Shown here piece by piece: positions 14,005 to 21,315 of a stretch of DNA of 31,551 bases (its first letter is position 1; every line of letters starts with the position of its first letter). The notes beneath the pieces are model-generated. The model ran no database searches. It was not told where the DNA came from and worked only from the letters and a program-made list of their open reading frames with translations. The stretch covers positions 1 through 31,551 of the forward strand of contig URMC01000009.1 in NCBI GenBank assembly GCA_900548735.1. The letters run 5' to 3'. The stretch is from an uncultured Eubacteriales bacterium. Its GTDB lineage: Bacteria > Bacillota > Clostridia > Oscillospirales > CAG-272. Both the position numbers and the translations under genes were made by a program.

Positions 14005-15213
14005 ATGGAATATCGCTTTTCCGACAAGTTGGCGGGGCTTGCCCCCTCCGCTATCCGGGAGATTTTCAAGAGTCTTGTCGACCCGGAGATCATCTCGTTT
14101 GCGGCGGGCAATCCCGCGCCGGAGTCCTTTCCCGTCAGGGAGTTGGCACGGCTTTCGGCGGAGATTTACCGCACGGCGCCCGTGGGGGCATTGCAGTACG
14201 GGATGACCGAGGGCTATGCGCCGCTGCGCGAGGCGGTGGCAAAGCGGCAAAAAGAGGTGTTCGGCATCGGCAAAAGCCGCGCGGCAGGTGACGCCTTTGA
14301 TGACAGCACCATCATTGTGTCGGGCGGGCAACAGGGGATTGAGCTTGCCTGCAAGGCGTTTTGCAACGAGGGGGACGCGGTGCTTTGCGAAAACCCCACC
14401 TTTATCGGGGCGCTGAACGCGTTCCGCTCCAACGGGGCGGTACCAGTCGGCGTGGAGATGTGGGAGAACGGGATTACCCCCGCGGCGCTGGAAGCGGCGA
14501 TTGCGGCAAACCCGCGGGCAAAACTGATATATCTCATCCCCACGTTTCAAAACCCCACCGGCATTACCACGGGGCTTGCCGCGCGGCGGGAGATTTATGA
14601 GATTGCAAAGCGGCACCGCCTGCCGATTATCGAGGATAACCCGTATGGGGAGTTGCGTTTTGCGGGCACGGACGTCCCGACCATCAAAAGCATGGATACC
14701 GAGGGGCTGGTGATTTATTGCTCCACCTTTTCCAAAATTCTTTCCGCCGGGATGCGTGTGGGGTTTGTGGTGGCGCCGGAGGAGATTACCGCCAAAATGG
14801 TGATTGCCAAACAGGTGGAGGATGTGCACACCAATCAGTTTTTTCAGATGCTGTGCCACCGCTATATGACCGAGTGCGACCTTAACGCGCATATTGAGAG
14901 CATCCGCGCGATTTACCGCCGCAAGTGCGCCCTGATGCTGGAATGTCTGGAAAAGGAACTGCCGCGCGGGGTCACGTTCACGCGCCCGGAGGGCGGGCTG
15001 TTTCTCTGGTGTATGCTCCCGGAGAGGGTAGACGGTGCGGCGTTTGTGCAAAAGGCATTGGAGCGGAAGGTGGCGGTGGTGCCTGGGGCAACCTTTGATT
15101 GCACGCCGGGCGCGCCGTCACGCGCGTTCCGCCTCAATTACTCCACCCCCACCGAAGAACAGATTATCGAGGGCTGCCGGCGCCTTGGTGCCGCGGCACG
15201 GGAATGTTTATAA
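14005..15213 (+). CDS. Aminotransferase class I/II, likely acting on aromatic amino acids
   Basis: The 402-residue PLP enzyme is of the 2-aminoadipate/aromatic aminotransferase branch. It shows AAGNPAPESFP, LQYGMTEGYAPLRE, SGGQQGIEL, PTFQNPTG (Asn183), EDNPYGELRF (Asp211, Tyr214) and STFSKIL with the Schiff-base Lys244, then Arg251. Regulation by a Trp T-box together with trpS suggests that tryptophan or a related aromatic amino acid, or its keto acid, is a substrate; this is inference from context. The start at 14005 has GGAGGTG 6 nt upstream; the ATG at 13990 would place that site inside the gene. It is separated from trpS by 24 nt with no promoter. Confidence 0.9.
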   Translation: MEYRFSDKLAGLAPSAIREIFKSLVDPEIISFAAGNPAPESFPVRELARLSAEIYRTAPVGALQYGMTEGYAPLREAVAKRQKEVFGIGKSRAAGDAFDDSTIIVSGGQQGIELACKAFCNEGDAVLCENPTFIGALNAFRSNGAVPVGVEMWENGITPAALEAAIAANPRAKLIYLIPTFQNPTGITTGLAARREIYEIAKRHRLPIIEDNPYGELRFAGTDVPTIKSMDTEGLVIYCSTFSKILSAGMRVGFVVAPEEITAKMVIAKQVEDVHTNQFFQMLCHRYMTECDLNAHIESIRAIYRRKCALMLECLEKELPRGVTFTRPEGGLFLWCMLPERVDGAAFVQKALERKVAVVPGATFDCTPGAPSRAFRLNYSTPTEEQIIEGCRRLGAAARECL

Positions 15214-15237
15214 CGAAAAAAAGAGAGGGATCATAAG

Positions 15238-16254
15238 ATGTTAAACGTAAACGGTGAAAACAAAAAAGTCTGCTTTTCCGGCATTCAGCCGAGCGGAAAT
15301 CTGACCATCGGCAACTATATCGGGGCGCTTTCCAACTTTTCCTCGTATTCCGAGGCGTACCAGTGCTTTTACTGCGTGGCGGATGAGCACGCGATTACGG
15401 TGCGGCAGGTGCCGGCGGATCTGCGGCGGCACACCTATGAAACGCTGGCGCTGTATATGGCGTGCGGGCTGGACCCGGAGAAAAACACGCTGTATGTGCA
15501 GTCTCATGTCCCCGCACACGCGGAGCTGGCGTGGATGCTTAGCTGCTTTACCATGTTCGGGGAGCTTTCCCGCATGACGCAGTTCAAGGACAAGAGCGCC
15601 AAACATGCCGACAACATCAACGCGGGGCTGTTTACCTATCCGGTGCTGATGGCGGCGGATATTCTTCTGTATCAGACCGACGTGGTGCCCGTAGGGGCGG
15701 ATCAGAAACAGCATGTGGAGATCTGCTGTGACATTGCCGACCGCTTCAACCACTTTTTCCCGGATACGTTTACCAGACCCGAGCCGCTGATTCCCACCAC
15801 CGGCAAGCGCATTATGTCTCTTGCCGACCCCACGAAAAAGATGAGCAAATCCGACGAAAACCCCAACGGGGTGGTGTATATTCTGGACGACAAAGACACC
15901 ATCATCCGCAAATTCCGCCGCGCGGTGACCGACTCCGATACCGAGGTACGTTTTGCAGAGGGCAAGGACGGCGTAAACAACCTGATGACCATTTATTCCG
16001 CCTTTACCGGCAAAAATATGGAGGAGATCGAGCGGGAGTTTGCGGGCAAAGGTTACGGAGACCTGAAAACCGCCACGGGCGAGGTGACGGCGGACGCGCT
16101 GGCGCCGGTGCAGAAGCGCTTTGCCGAACTGCTTGCCGACAAGGCAGGGCTGGAGGCAATGATGAAAAAAGGCGCGGATACTGCCGCGTATTTCGCGCAA
16201 AAAACCCTTTCCAAAGTGCAGAGAAAACTGGGTTTTGTGGCGCGCCCGCGTTGA
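15238..16254 (+). CDS. trpS: Tryptophan--tRNA ligase
   Basis: Class I synthetase that charges tRNA-Trp. The 338-residue product has GIQPSGNLTIGNYIGAL (TIGN, the HIGH-type motif, residues 23-26), the Trp-site motif VPVGADQKQHVE and KKMSKSDEN (KMSKS, residues 201-205), all typical. The ATG at 15238 has a modest AGAGAGGG about 8-10 nt upstream. It is the second gene behind the Trp T-box, so the supply of its own substrate sets its expression. No clear terminator hairpin follows; the next promoter is at 16298. Confidence 0.97.
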   Translation: MLNVNGENKKVCFSGIQPSGNLTIGNYIGALSNFSSYSEAYQCFYCVADEHAITVRQVPADLRRHTYETLALYMACGLDPEKNTLYVQSHVPAHAELAWMLSCFTMFGELSRMTQFKDKSAKHADNINAGLFTYPVLMAADILLYQTDVVPVGADQKQHVEICCDIADRFNHFFPDTFTRPEPLIPTTGKRIMSLADPTKKMSKSDENPNGVVYILDDKDTIIRKFRRAVTDSDTEVRFAEGKDGVNNLMTIYSAFTGKNMEEIEREFAGKGYGDLKTATGEVTADALAPVQKRFAELLADKAGLEAMMKKGADTAAYFAQKTLSKVQRKLGFVARPR

Positions 16255-16297
16255 TGTGATTTTTTTGTGGTATTTCTTTGAAATTATCAAAAAATAG

Positions 16298-16326
16298 TTG
16301 AAAAGGGACGAAGTTTGTTGTATAAT
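16298..16326 (+). promoter_or_regulatory. Promoter of the DUF2188-DUF1294 pair
   Basis: TTGAAA (16298-16303), 17-bp spacer, TATAAT (16321-16326). Confidence 0.85.
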
Positions 16327-16369
16327 AGGATGTGATAAAATAATTTTTACTCGAAAGGGGAAATTTTTT

Positions 16370-16600
16370 ATGGCATTCGGACAGAAGTATCATGTTTCTC
16401 TGCGTGAGGACGGAAAATGGCAGGTCAAAGGGGAAAAGGCGGGCAAAGCGCTGAAACTTTTTGACACACAGAAAGCGGCGATTGAATATGCCGAAACCAT
16501 TGCCGACACCCAAGAGGGCGGTATTGTGATCCATAAAAAAGACGGCAAGATCAGAAAGCAGGATTATTCCAAGCCCAAACAGCAGGAAGAGAAAGAATGA
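16370..16600 (+). CDS. DUF2188 family protein
   Basis: A 76-residue basic soluble protein. KYHVSLREDGKWQVKGE, KAGKALKLFDTQKAAIEYA and GGIVIHKKDGKIRKQDYS match the DUF2188 pattern, a small domain of unknown function. The start at 16370 is preferred over the upstream in-frame codon at 16298, which lies in the promoter; AAAGGGG is 9 nt upstream. The last codon overlaps the next gene's start in ATGA. The C-terminal tail is charged (KPKQQEEKE). Confidence 0.85.
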   Translation: MAFGQKYHVSLREDGKWQVKGEKAGKALKLFDTQKAAIEYAETIADTQEGGIVIHKKDGKIRKQDYSKPKQQEEKE

Positions 16601-16893
16601 AAACAGCATTCTTTGTCTATCTGATTTACGTAGTATTGCTGTCCCTCGTGACCTTTGCCACCTACGGAGCGGATAAGAAAAAGGCAAAGCGCGGCGCGCG
16701 CCGCGTGCCGGAAAAGACCCTGCTTTGGATGTCTTTTCTCGGCGGGGCGTTCGGCGGGTTTGCCGCGATGCAGATTTTCCGCCATAAGACCAAGGGTGAG
16801 CATTGGTATTTCACCGCGGTTAATTTGCTTGGCATCGTGCTTCACGCGGCACTCCTGGTGTTTCTCTTTCTGAAAATGCAGGCAGTGATTTAA
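16597..16893 (+). CDS. DUF1294 family membrane protein
   Basis: A 98-residue integral membrane protein. An N-terminal span (about 3-22) is followed by YGADKKKAKRGARRVPE, LLWMSFLGGAFGGFAAMQIFRHKTKGEHWYF, the signature of DUF1294, and a C-terminal span (about 74-93). Function unknown. It is translationally coupled to the DUF2188 gene through an ATGA overlap. Confidence 0.9.
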   Translation: MKTAFFVYLIYVVLLSLVTFATYGADKKKAKRGARRVPEKTLLWMSFLGGAFGGFAAMQIFRHKTKGEHWYFTAVNLLGIVLHAALLVFLFLKMQAVI

Positions 16894-17016
16894 CCACCTG
16901 CGGCGGGGCAAATAGGCTGACGCGTTACTTTGGGTGTGTATACCCAATCTTTTGTAGGGGCGATCATTGGTCGCCCGCACAGAGAAGTCGCGCACCCAAT
17001 GCTCGGCATCGGTTGC

Positions 17017-17118
17017 TCAAAAGTTTTTGCGGGATTTAAAGGGGGCTTTTTTCAAAAAGCCCCCTTTTCACGCGCCTGCGGCGAGCGGGCAAATGGGCAA
17101 GTGCGCCGCCGGAATGTG
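17017..17118 (+). repeat. Dispersed hairpin repeat, copy 2
   Basis: Contains CAAAAGTTTTTGCGGG, a near-perfect palindrome (14-bp arms at 17038-17051 and 17054-17067, around GGGGGCTTTTT), then CGCGCCTGCGGCGAGCGGGC and GTGCGCCGCCGGAATGT. It matches the reverse complement of copy 1 (93-194) along its whole length. Confidence 0.75.
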
Positions 17119-17216
17119 ATAAGCACCTCCAAAAGTGTCTGACTTTTGGGGTGCATATCAGGTTGTGATGGGAAATTATTATAACGGAATTTCAGAATTG
17201 CGTTTTCAAACGAAAG

Positions 17217-17250
17217 AAAGACTTGCGAATTTTTCTCGTGAGTCTTTTTT
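17217..17250 (+). terminator. Candidate terminator in the non-coding region
   Basis: AAAGACTTGCGA pairs with TCGTGAGTCTTT (two G-T wobbles) around a 7-nt loop, followed by T-rich sequence. No gene immediately precedes it on the plus strand, so it could end DUF1294 read-through or a small unannotated RNA. Confidence 0.45.
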
Positions 17251-17418
17251 GTTTTCGCGATGATGGTTGTGATTGATTTGAAAAACCGAATAATTCATGC
17301 CGTCGTTTAACAGAGGAGTTTCATCATCGTACACATTTCACGTTACAATTTCGCCGGAGCAATTGGCCTCTGTGGGGCGACGGACGTACCGACGAAGAGA
17401 ATTAAACCCGACAAACAG

Positions 17419-17450
17419 CAAGAGAAAAGGCGTGGCATTACGCCACGCCT
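17419..17450 (-). terminator. Terminator of the lipoprotein operon
   Basis: AGGCGTGGC/GCCACGCCT (17428-17450) with a 5-nt loop, followed on the minus strand by TTTTCTCTT. It lies 58 nt after the lipoprotein stop codon. Confidence 0.8.
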
Positions 17451-17507
17451 GACTCTGAACACGCCGCACCTGCCGACAATCCCTGCGGAAAGACCGGCTA
17501 TGTTTTT

Positions 17508-18440
17508 TCAGTCCACACGGATGGTGATGACGCCGCTGGTGATCGGGCGAGAGGTGAAATCGTCGTTATATATCTTGAATTTCAGCTCTATGGTGGAGAT
17601 TTTCTGAATGCCGTTGTTTTTCAGATCGCCGGACAGGAAGAAAATATCCGTCATCGCTTTTTTGCCGGCATATACGGATTCGGCAAGCAGACCCGAAATC
17701 ATATAGCCGTTGACCGAAATGTCGTCTCCGGAGAGCGTGATGTTTTTGGCGCTGTTATTCTCGATATAAAGCAACACCGAAGAGCCGAAAAGGGCATCCT
17801 CTTCTACATATTTCCCGACAATGCGGATTCCGCCCTCGTTGTAAAGTTCTTTGCCTTTATCATTTTCCGCAGCAGTGACCTTTCCGTACAGCGAGGTCTT
17901 CACGGTGCAAAGCTCCTCGTAAACGGTTTTATAGGTGTCCGAATCGTAAACATAGAAGCTGATCTCAAACTTTTCGATTTCGGTAATCCCCGCTTCTTCC
18001 AGGTCGGAGGAGAAAACCGAGATTTCTTCGGTCGCCTTTTTGCCCGCGGCAACAGAGCAGAGGAAAGAGGTGTCCATCATATAGTCGTTGATGATGACCG
18101 CGTGGGAGCTGACGGTATAATTTTTGTTGCCGGTATTCTCCGTGAGAAATTCCAGCTCGGCGCCGAAAAAGCCCCCGAGCTTCAGAGATTTTGCGGTAAC
18201 GGTCAGCCCTCCCCACGAAAAGCAGACCTGCTCAGCCACGGTGGCTTTTTCTTTTGCCTCGTGCTTTTGCTCCGGCGTTTTGCCGGAGGCGTTGTCTTTC
18301 TGAGGGTCTTTCTTTTCGCCGTCATCGGTCAGCTCATGCCGGGTGCCCTCCTCCTCGGAGGAGAAGCACGCCGTTAAGCATCCGGCGCACAGCGCAAGGG
18401 CAAGCAGAAGAAAAAGGGCGCGGCACAGAATGCGTTTCAT
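17508..18440 (-). CDS. Lipoprotein with two tandem Ig-like domains
   Basis: The 310-residue product has a lipoprotein signal peptide with two candidate lipobox cysteines (Cys21 and Cys25); LTAC fits best and gives Cys25. A charged Glu/Lys-rich linker (about 28-68) follows, then two internal repeats of about 100 residues (about 72-180 and 200-308). Both repeats have the pattern of an aliphatic strand, an N-rich turn, an INDYM or VNGYM element, AGKKA and a final F-I-Y-D or K-I-Y-N strand. This suggests an internal duplication of a beta-sandwich domain displayed outside the membrane. Function unknown. It is coupled by ATGA overlap to the membrane protein upstream. Confidence 0.75.
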   Translation of the reverse strand: MKRILCRALFLLLALALCAGCLTACFSSEEEGTRHELTDDGEKKDPQKDNASGKTPEQKHEAKEKATVAEQVCFSWGGLTVTAKSLKLGGFFGAELEFLTENTGNKNYTVSSHAVIINDYMMDTSFLCSVAAGKKATEEISVFSSDLEEAGITEIEKFEISFYVYDSDTYKTVYEELCTVKTSLYGKVTAAENDKGKELYNEGGIRIVGKYVEEDALFGSSVLLYIENNSAKNITLSGDDISVNGYMISGLLAESVYAGKKAMTDIFFLSGDLKNNGIQKISTIELKFKIYNDDFTSRPITSGVITIRVD

Positions 18441-18823
18441 TGCTGTTGTTCCTCCGCCGGTGCGCTTTTCTTTTTCTCAGACACCTTTGCAAGAATCGTG
18501 CCGAGGATAAATGTCACGCCGAAACAGGCGGAGAGGATGGACCAGACCAGCAGATCGCTGTATGTGCCGTAATTGCACGCGCCGATCAGCGCGCCGACCA
18601 GATAAAAGCTGCCTGCCACGATCCCGCCCGCAAAATGTTTCCGGGTGGCAACCCCCACAATGCCTGCCACCAGCATACAGATGGCAAGGAAAACCCCGGC
18701 ACTGCCGCTGATTTCGTCATTTTCCACCAGCACGTTACCAACGCCCACAATGCAGGATTGCAGAACAATCACGAGGAAAAGAACCATACTGAGAATGCCG
18801 ATTACGAGTTTTGCTGTTTTCAT
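18437..18823 (-). CDS. Four-span membrane protein
   Basis: A 128-residue integral membrane protein with four hydrophobic segments (about 5-27, 41-59, 64-83 and 92-112) and a polar Lys/Glu/Gln tail. No family is assigned with confidence. A good GGAGG lies just upstream of the start at 18823. The last codon overlaps the lipoprotein start, so the two are probably made together and may interact at the membrane. A candidate -10 TATGAT (18885-18890) lies upstream, with a 19-bp palindrome over its -35 position. Confidence 0.75.
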   Translation of the reverse strand: MKTAKLVIGILSMVLFLVIVLQSCIVGVGNVLVENDEISGSAGVFLAICMLVAGIVGVATRKHFAGGIVAGSFYLVGALIGACNYGTYSDLLVWSILSACFGVTFILGTILAKVSEKKKSAPAEEQQQ

Positions 18824-18884
18824 AGAGAACCTCCATATATGATATTTCTATTTGCCCTCCGCGCAAATCCGGGGGACAAATGTT

Positions 18885-18929
18885 ATCATACAGGAAAGTT
18901 TTTGAACTTTGTTATGCTGTCAGCATAAC
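18885..18929 (-). promoter_or_regulatory. Weak promoter with overlapping palindromic operator-like site
   Basis: A TATGAT -10 (18885-18890) has no good -35 at 17-18 bp; that position is covered by the palindrome GTTATGCTG-T-CAGCATAAC (18911-18929). The arrangement suggests a regulator-dependent promoter for the membrane protein/lipoprotein operon. The palindrome has no U-run, so it is not a terminator. Confidence 0.45.
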
Positions 18930-18956
18930 CGGAAGGTGCTTTTTATGTTATAATAA

Positions 18957-19001
18957 TATCACGGCAGAATCTCTCCGTCATATCACGGCAGAATCTCTCC
19001 G
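18957..19001. repeat. 24-bp tandem duplication at the kinase stop codon
   Basis: A 21-nt sequence (18957-18977) recurs at 18981-19001 with a 24-bp period. The second copy holds the last codons and the stop of the kinase gene, so the first copy is a duplicate of the gene's tail, in the same frame, beyond the stop. Confidence 0.85.
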
Positions 19002-20035
19002 CCGATTACAAAGAAAAGCGCAAAGCACAGCAGGGCAAAAAGCGAATAAACAATCCGCTGTGTGCGCCGGGAGGAGCCTGCGGCAAAGCCGATACGCTCC
19101 CAGATGCCGAAAGCGTTGAACAAAAGCAAATACGGCATCACGATACAGCCGGTGATGAGAACAGCCCCGCCGATGAATTCTCTCGGAGATGAGGATCGGA
19201 CGAGCAGAATCGTACAAAGCATAAATACGGCGGCGTAAGCAATGATTGCAAGAACCACAATCACCGGGTTTCGGCTGCGAAGCCCCGGAATGCCGGCAAG
19301 CAGACCATCCGCCCTGCCCTCTCTTGCCGCGGTCAGTTGCAGGTCTTTTTTCATTCTGTCCATATTCCGATACCGCTTTGCGGCATCGATGGAGGTGCAT
19401 TTTTGTACCACTCTTCCGACAGCGCCGCCGGCTGTTTGCTCGTTGGGCAGCTTACCCGTAACCATCACATTCAGAAGAACGCCGAGGGCGTACATATCGG
19501 TGTGCGCGTCACTTTCGGCAAAGCCGAACTGCTCCGGCGCGGCATAGCCGGGGGTGCCGAGAATCGTGGTGTCGCTTGTTTTCCCCCCGGTGAAGGCGCG
19601 GGAAATACCGAAATCAATGATTTTGGCGTGCCCGTCGGTTGTGATGATGATATTGTTGGGGTTGATGTCCCGGTGTACCAGCCCCGCGCGGTGCAGGGCG
19701 CTCAGCCCGTCGCAAAGTTCGGTGGCATATCGCACGGCAATGTCCCTCGGGACGGTGCGTCCGCCGTTCAGCGTTGCGGAAAGCGGCGTGCCGGAAATGT
19801 ACTCCCGCAGCACGGTGGCACCGCCGTCATGCTCTACGACTGCCCGGATGACGGGCAACCCTTTGTCACACAGCCCGGTGAGAAGACGGTAGCGGGGGAC
19901 GGCGGCTGCGTCGATTTCCTTGGCGATATAGAGCGTTTTGGTGCCCGGATTCATCATCAGGGTTGTGGTATCACTCCATTTTGCCAGCGGCACCAATTGA
20001 GAATACAGAAAAGAATCGCGCATTTGGGAATCCAT
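18983..20035 (-). CDS. Membrane-anchored serine/threonine protein kinase
   Basis: The 350-residue product has an N-terminal Hanks-type kinase domain (about 1-240): ATP-binding Lys39 (YIAKE), HRDINPNN (121-128; catalytic Asp123, Asn128), DFG (141-143), a Thr/Ser-rich activation loop, GTPGYAAPEQ and DMYALGVLL. The glycine-rich loop is not recognisable; the position carries PLAKWSDTTTLM. Three hydrophobic segments follow (about 257-277, 288-310, 330-348), and no extracellular sensor domain. The start at 20035 has a strong AAGGAGGT 5 nt upstream. It is divergently adjacent (47 bp) to an HTH protein, a pairing that suggests a signalling module. Substrate unknown. Confidence 0.9.
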   Translation of the reverse strand: MDSQMRDSFLYSQLVPLAKWSDTTTLMMNPGTKTLYIAKEIDAAAVPRYRLLTGLCDKGLPVIRAVVEHDGGATVLREYISGTPLSATLNGGRTVPRDIAVRYATELCDGLSALHRAGLVHRDINPNNIIITTDGHAKIIDFGISRAFTGGKTSDTTILGTPGYAAPEQFGFAESDAHTDMYALGVLLNVMVTGKLPNEQTAGGAVGRVVQKCTSIDAAKRYRNMDRMKKDLQLTAAREGRADGLLAGIPGLRSRNPVIVVLAIIAYAAVFMLCTILLVRSSSPREFIGGAVLITGCIVMPYLLLFNAFGIWERIGFAAGSSRRTQRIVYSLFALLCFALFFVIGGEILP

Positions 20036-20082
20036 GCAAAGACCTCCTTGAAAAATGCAGAAAGGAATTGTCTGAATTAGTT

Positions 20083-20511
20083 ATGAAGAAAACCACTCAG
20101 GAGCTGTTGGAAATGATGAAATCCAAAGAGGATTATCAGGCATATCTGAAAGAGACCCATGGGGAGCTGGAAGGCGACTATATGCGGGTCGGCAGGGCAT
20201 TACAGATTCTGATGGCAGAGAAAAAACTGAAAAAGGCGGATGTGATCGCGCGCTCCGGCGTGGAGGTGCATTACGCGTATCAGATCTTCAATGACAGCAA
20301 GGTGCCGAAACGGGATAAGGTGCTGATGCTGGGGATCGGCGCAGGGCTTCGCGTAGAGGAGATGCAACAGCTGTTGCGGGTAACGGGATATCCGCCGCTT
20401 TACGGCAAGATCCCGCGGGACAATGCCATCCTTTTCGGGATCACCAAAGAGCTTTCGGTAATCGACATCAACAACCTGCTGTATGAAATGGGGCTGGAGC
20501 TATTGCTCTGA
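20083..20511 (+). CDS. HTH (XRE-like) protein paired with the kinase
   Basis: The 142-residue product has an N-terminal acidic segment (TTQELLEMMKSKEDYQAYL), then an XRE-like helix-turn-helix (about 36-85; KKADVIARSGVEVHYAYQIFN, KVPKRDKVLMLGIGAGL). The C-terminal half (GITKELSVIDINNLLYEMG) looks helical and binding-competent. It may be a DNA-binding regulator or a phosphorylated partner of the divergent kinase. The ATG at 20083 is the best start, although the nearest AAAGGA is rather far (about 17 nt), so initiation may be weak. A terminator follows at 20585. Confidence 0.7.
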   Translation: MKKTTQELLEMMKSKEDYQAYLKETHGELEGDYMRVGRALQILMAEKKLKKADVIARSGVEVHYAYQIFNDSKVPKRDKVLMLGIGAGLRVEEMQQLLRVTGYPPLYGKIPRDNAILFGITKELSVIDINNLLYEMGLELLL

Positions 20512-20584
20512 CCTTTTCAGTATAACATAAAATCTTCTTTTGTCAACATCCTGACAGAATATATTTTTGATAAATAATAAATAA

Positions 20585-20612
20585 AAGAGCAGAGCGCCCG
20601 CTCTGCTTTTTT
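20585..20612 (+). terminator. Terminator of the HTH gene
   Basis: AGCAGAGC/GCTCTGCT (20588-20607) with a 4-nt loop, then T6. Confidence 0.9.
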
Positions 20613-20703
20613 GGTATGATAAAATTCTCCCGTTCTGATTATTTTCAAAAGGTCAGATGCGGTGTAATTTGGGTCTATTCCAATGACGGGGAGGCGTTTT
20701 CTT

Positions 20704-21237
20704 TTGAAAACCGGTTATACCTTAACCATCCGGCGGATGTGTTATACTGCGCTGTTTATGGCGATGATTATTGTGCTCAGCTCTTTCGGCGTTCCCGTGC
20801 CGGGCGGGCATCTGTATCTCAACGATGTGGTGATCTGTCTTGCTTCCGTACTGCTGGGGCCTGTCTGGGCAATGGTTGCCGCGGGCGCCGGCGCGTTCCT
20901 TGGGGACGCGATCTTCTATCCCGCGCCGATGTACGTCTCGCTGGTGACGCGCGGTGTTCAGGGGTTGGTGATCTCGCTGATCTCGCATTACACGTTCCGC
21001 AAGCACCCCAAAATTGCCGCCATTCTCGGTGTGAGTGTGGGTGCGATCATTATGATCGCAGGCTACTCTGTCGGCAGAGAGTTTGTTTACGGCAAGCCCG
21101 GCGCATGGCTGGTCAAACTGCCGTATCAGATTTTGCAGGCGGTGGTCGGCGCGGCGGCGGGGCTGGTGCTCTGCTTCCCCTGCGGTATCCGGAAACTGTA
21201 TCTGAAAAGCTGCCCCGAGTTGCAGGAAAATGCATGA
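20704..21237 (+). CDS. ECF transporter S component
   Basis: A 177-residue integral membrane protein of the substrate-binding (S) component type of energy-coupling factor transporters. RMCYTALFMAMIIVLSSFGVPVPGGHLYLNDVVICLASVLLGP and GAGAFLGDAIFYPAPMYVSLVTRGVQGLV fit the ECF S-component pattern, with about six spans. The vitamin or metabolite bound cannot be told. A TTG start at 20704 is chosen because GGGGAGG lies 9 nt upstream; the ATG at 20683 in the same frame has no site. No EcfA/A'/T genes are in the window, so it presumably shares a module encoded elsewhere. Confidence 0.82.
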   Translation: MKTGYTLTIRRMCYTALFMAMIIVLSSFGVPVPGGHLYLNDVVICLASVLLGPVWAMVAAGAGAFLGDAIFYPAPMYVSLVTRGVQGLVISLISHYTFRKHPKIAAILGVSVGAIIMIAGYSVGREFVYGKPGAWLVKLPYQILQAVVGAAAGLVLCFPCGIRKLYLKSCPELQENA

Positions 21238-21251
21238 AACCATGATCTGTG

Positions 21252-21288
21252 AAAAATCCCCCGCCGGATATTCCAGCGGGGGATTTTT
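21252..21288. terminator. Bidirectional terminator
   Basis: AATCCCCCGC/GCGGGGGATT (21255-21285) enclosing GGATATTCC, with T runs on both strands. It serves the convergent ECF gene and the minus-strand gene ending at 21316. A look-alike hairpin occurs at 22004-22039. Confidence 0.88.
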
Positions 21289-21315
21289 GTTATGATTCGT
21301 GAATCCACTGTCAGG

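Larger units (their letters stand above)
16894..17507. other. 614-nt non-coding region
   Basis: No credible gene. From left: a GGGGCGATCATTGGTCGCCC palindrome near 16956-16976, the dispersed hairpin repeat (17017-17118), a CCAAAAGT/ACTTTTGG hairpin (17129-17149), a terminator-like hairpin (17217-17250), an unremarkable stretch to about 17418, and the terminator of the minus-strand lipoprotein operon (17419-17450). The segment 17260-17410 shows no feature I can name. Confidence 0.6.

Noticed and set aside
12283..15051. A 922-codon open frame on the minus strand, antisense to the MBL, aminotransferase and T-box region
   Set aside because: It runs antisense to two genes with clear family motifs, contains a T-box and promoter within it, and its translation shows no recognisable domain. 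It is a by-product of high-GC codon use.
17120..17160. Possible end of an IS3-like insertion sequence (CACCTCCAAAAGT / ACTTTTGGGGTG)
   Set aside because: Only a short resemblance to such termini. No transposase fragment or second end is present in the window.
20616..21245. A 209-codon frame overlapping the ECF S component
   Set aside because: The +1 frame product is Arg/Gly-rich with no membrane pattern. The overlapping frame has the ECF signature and a ribosome binding site.
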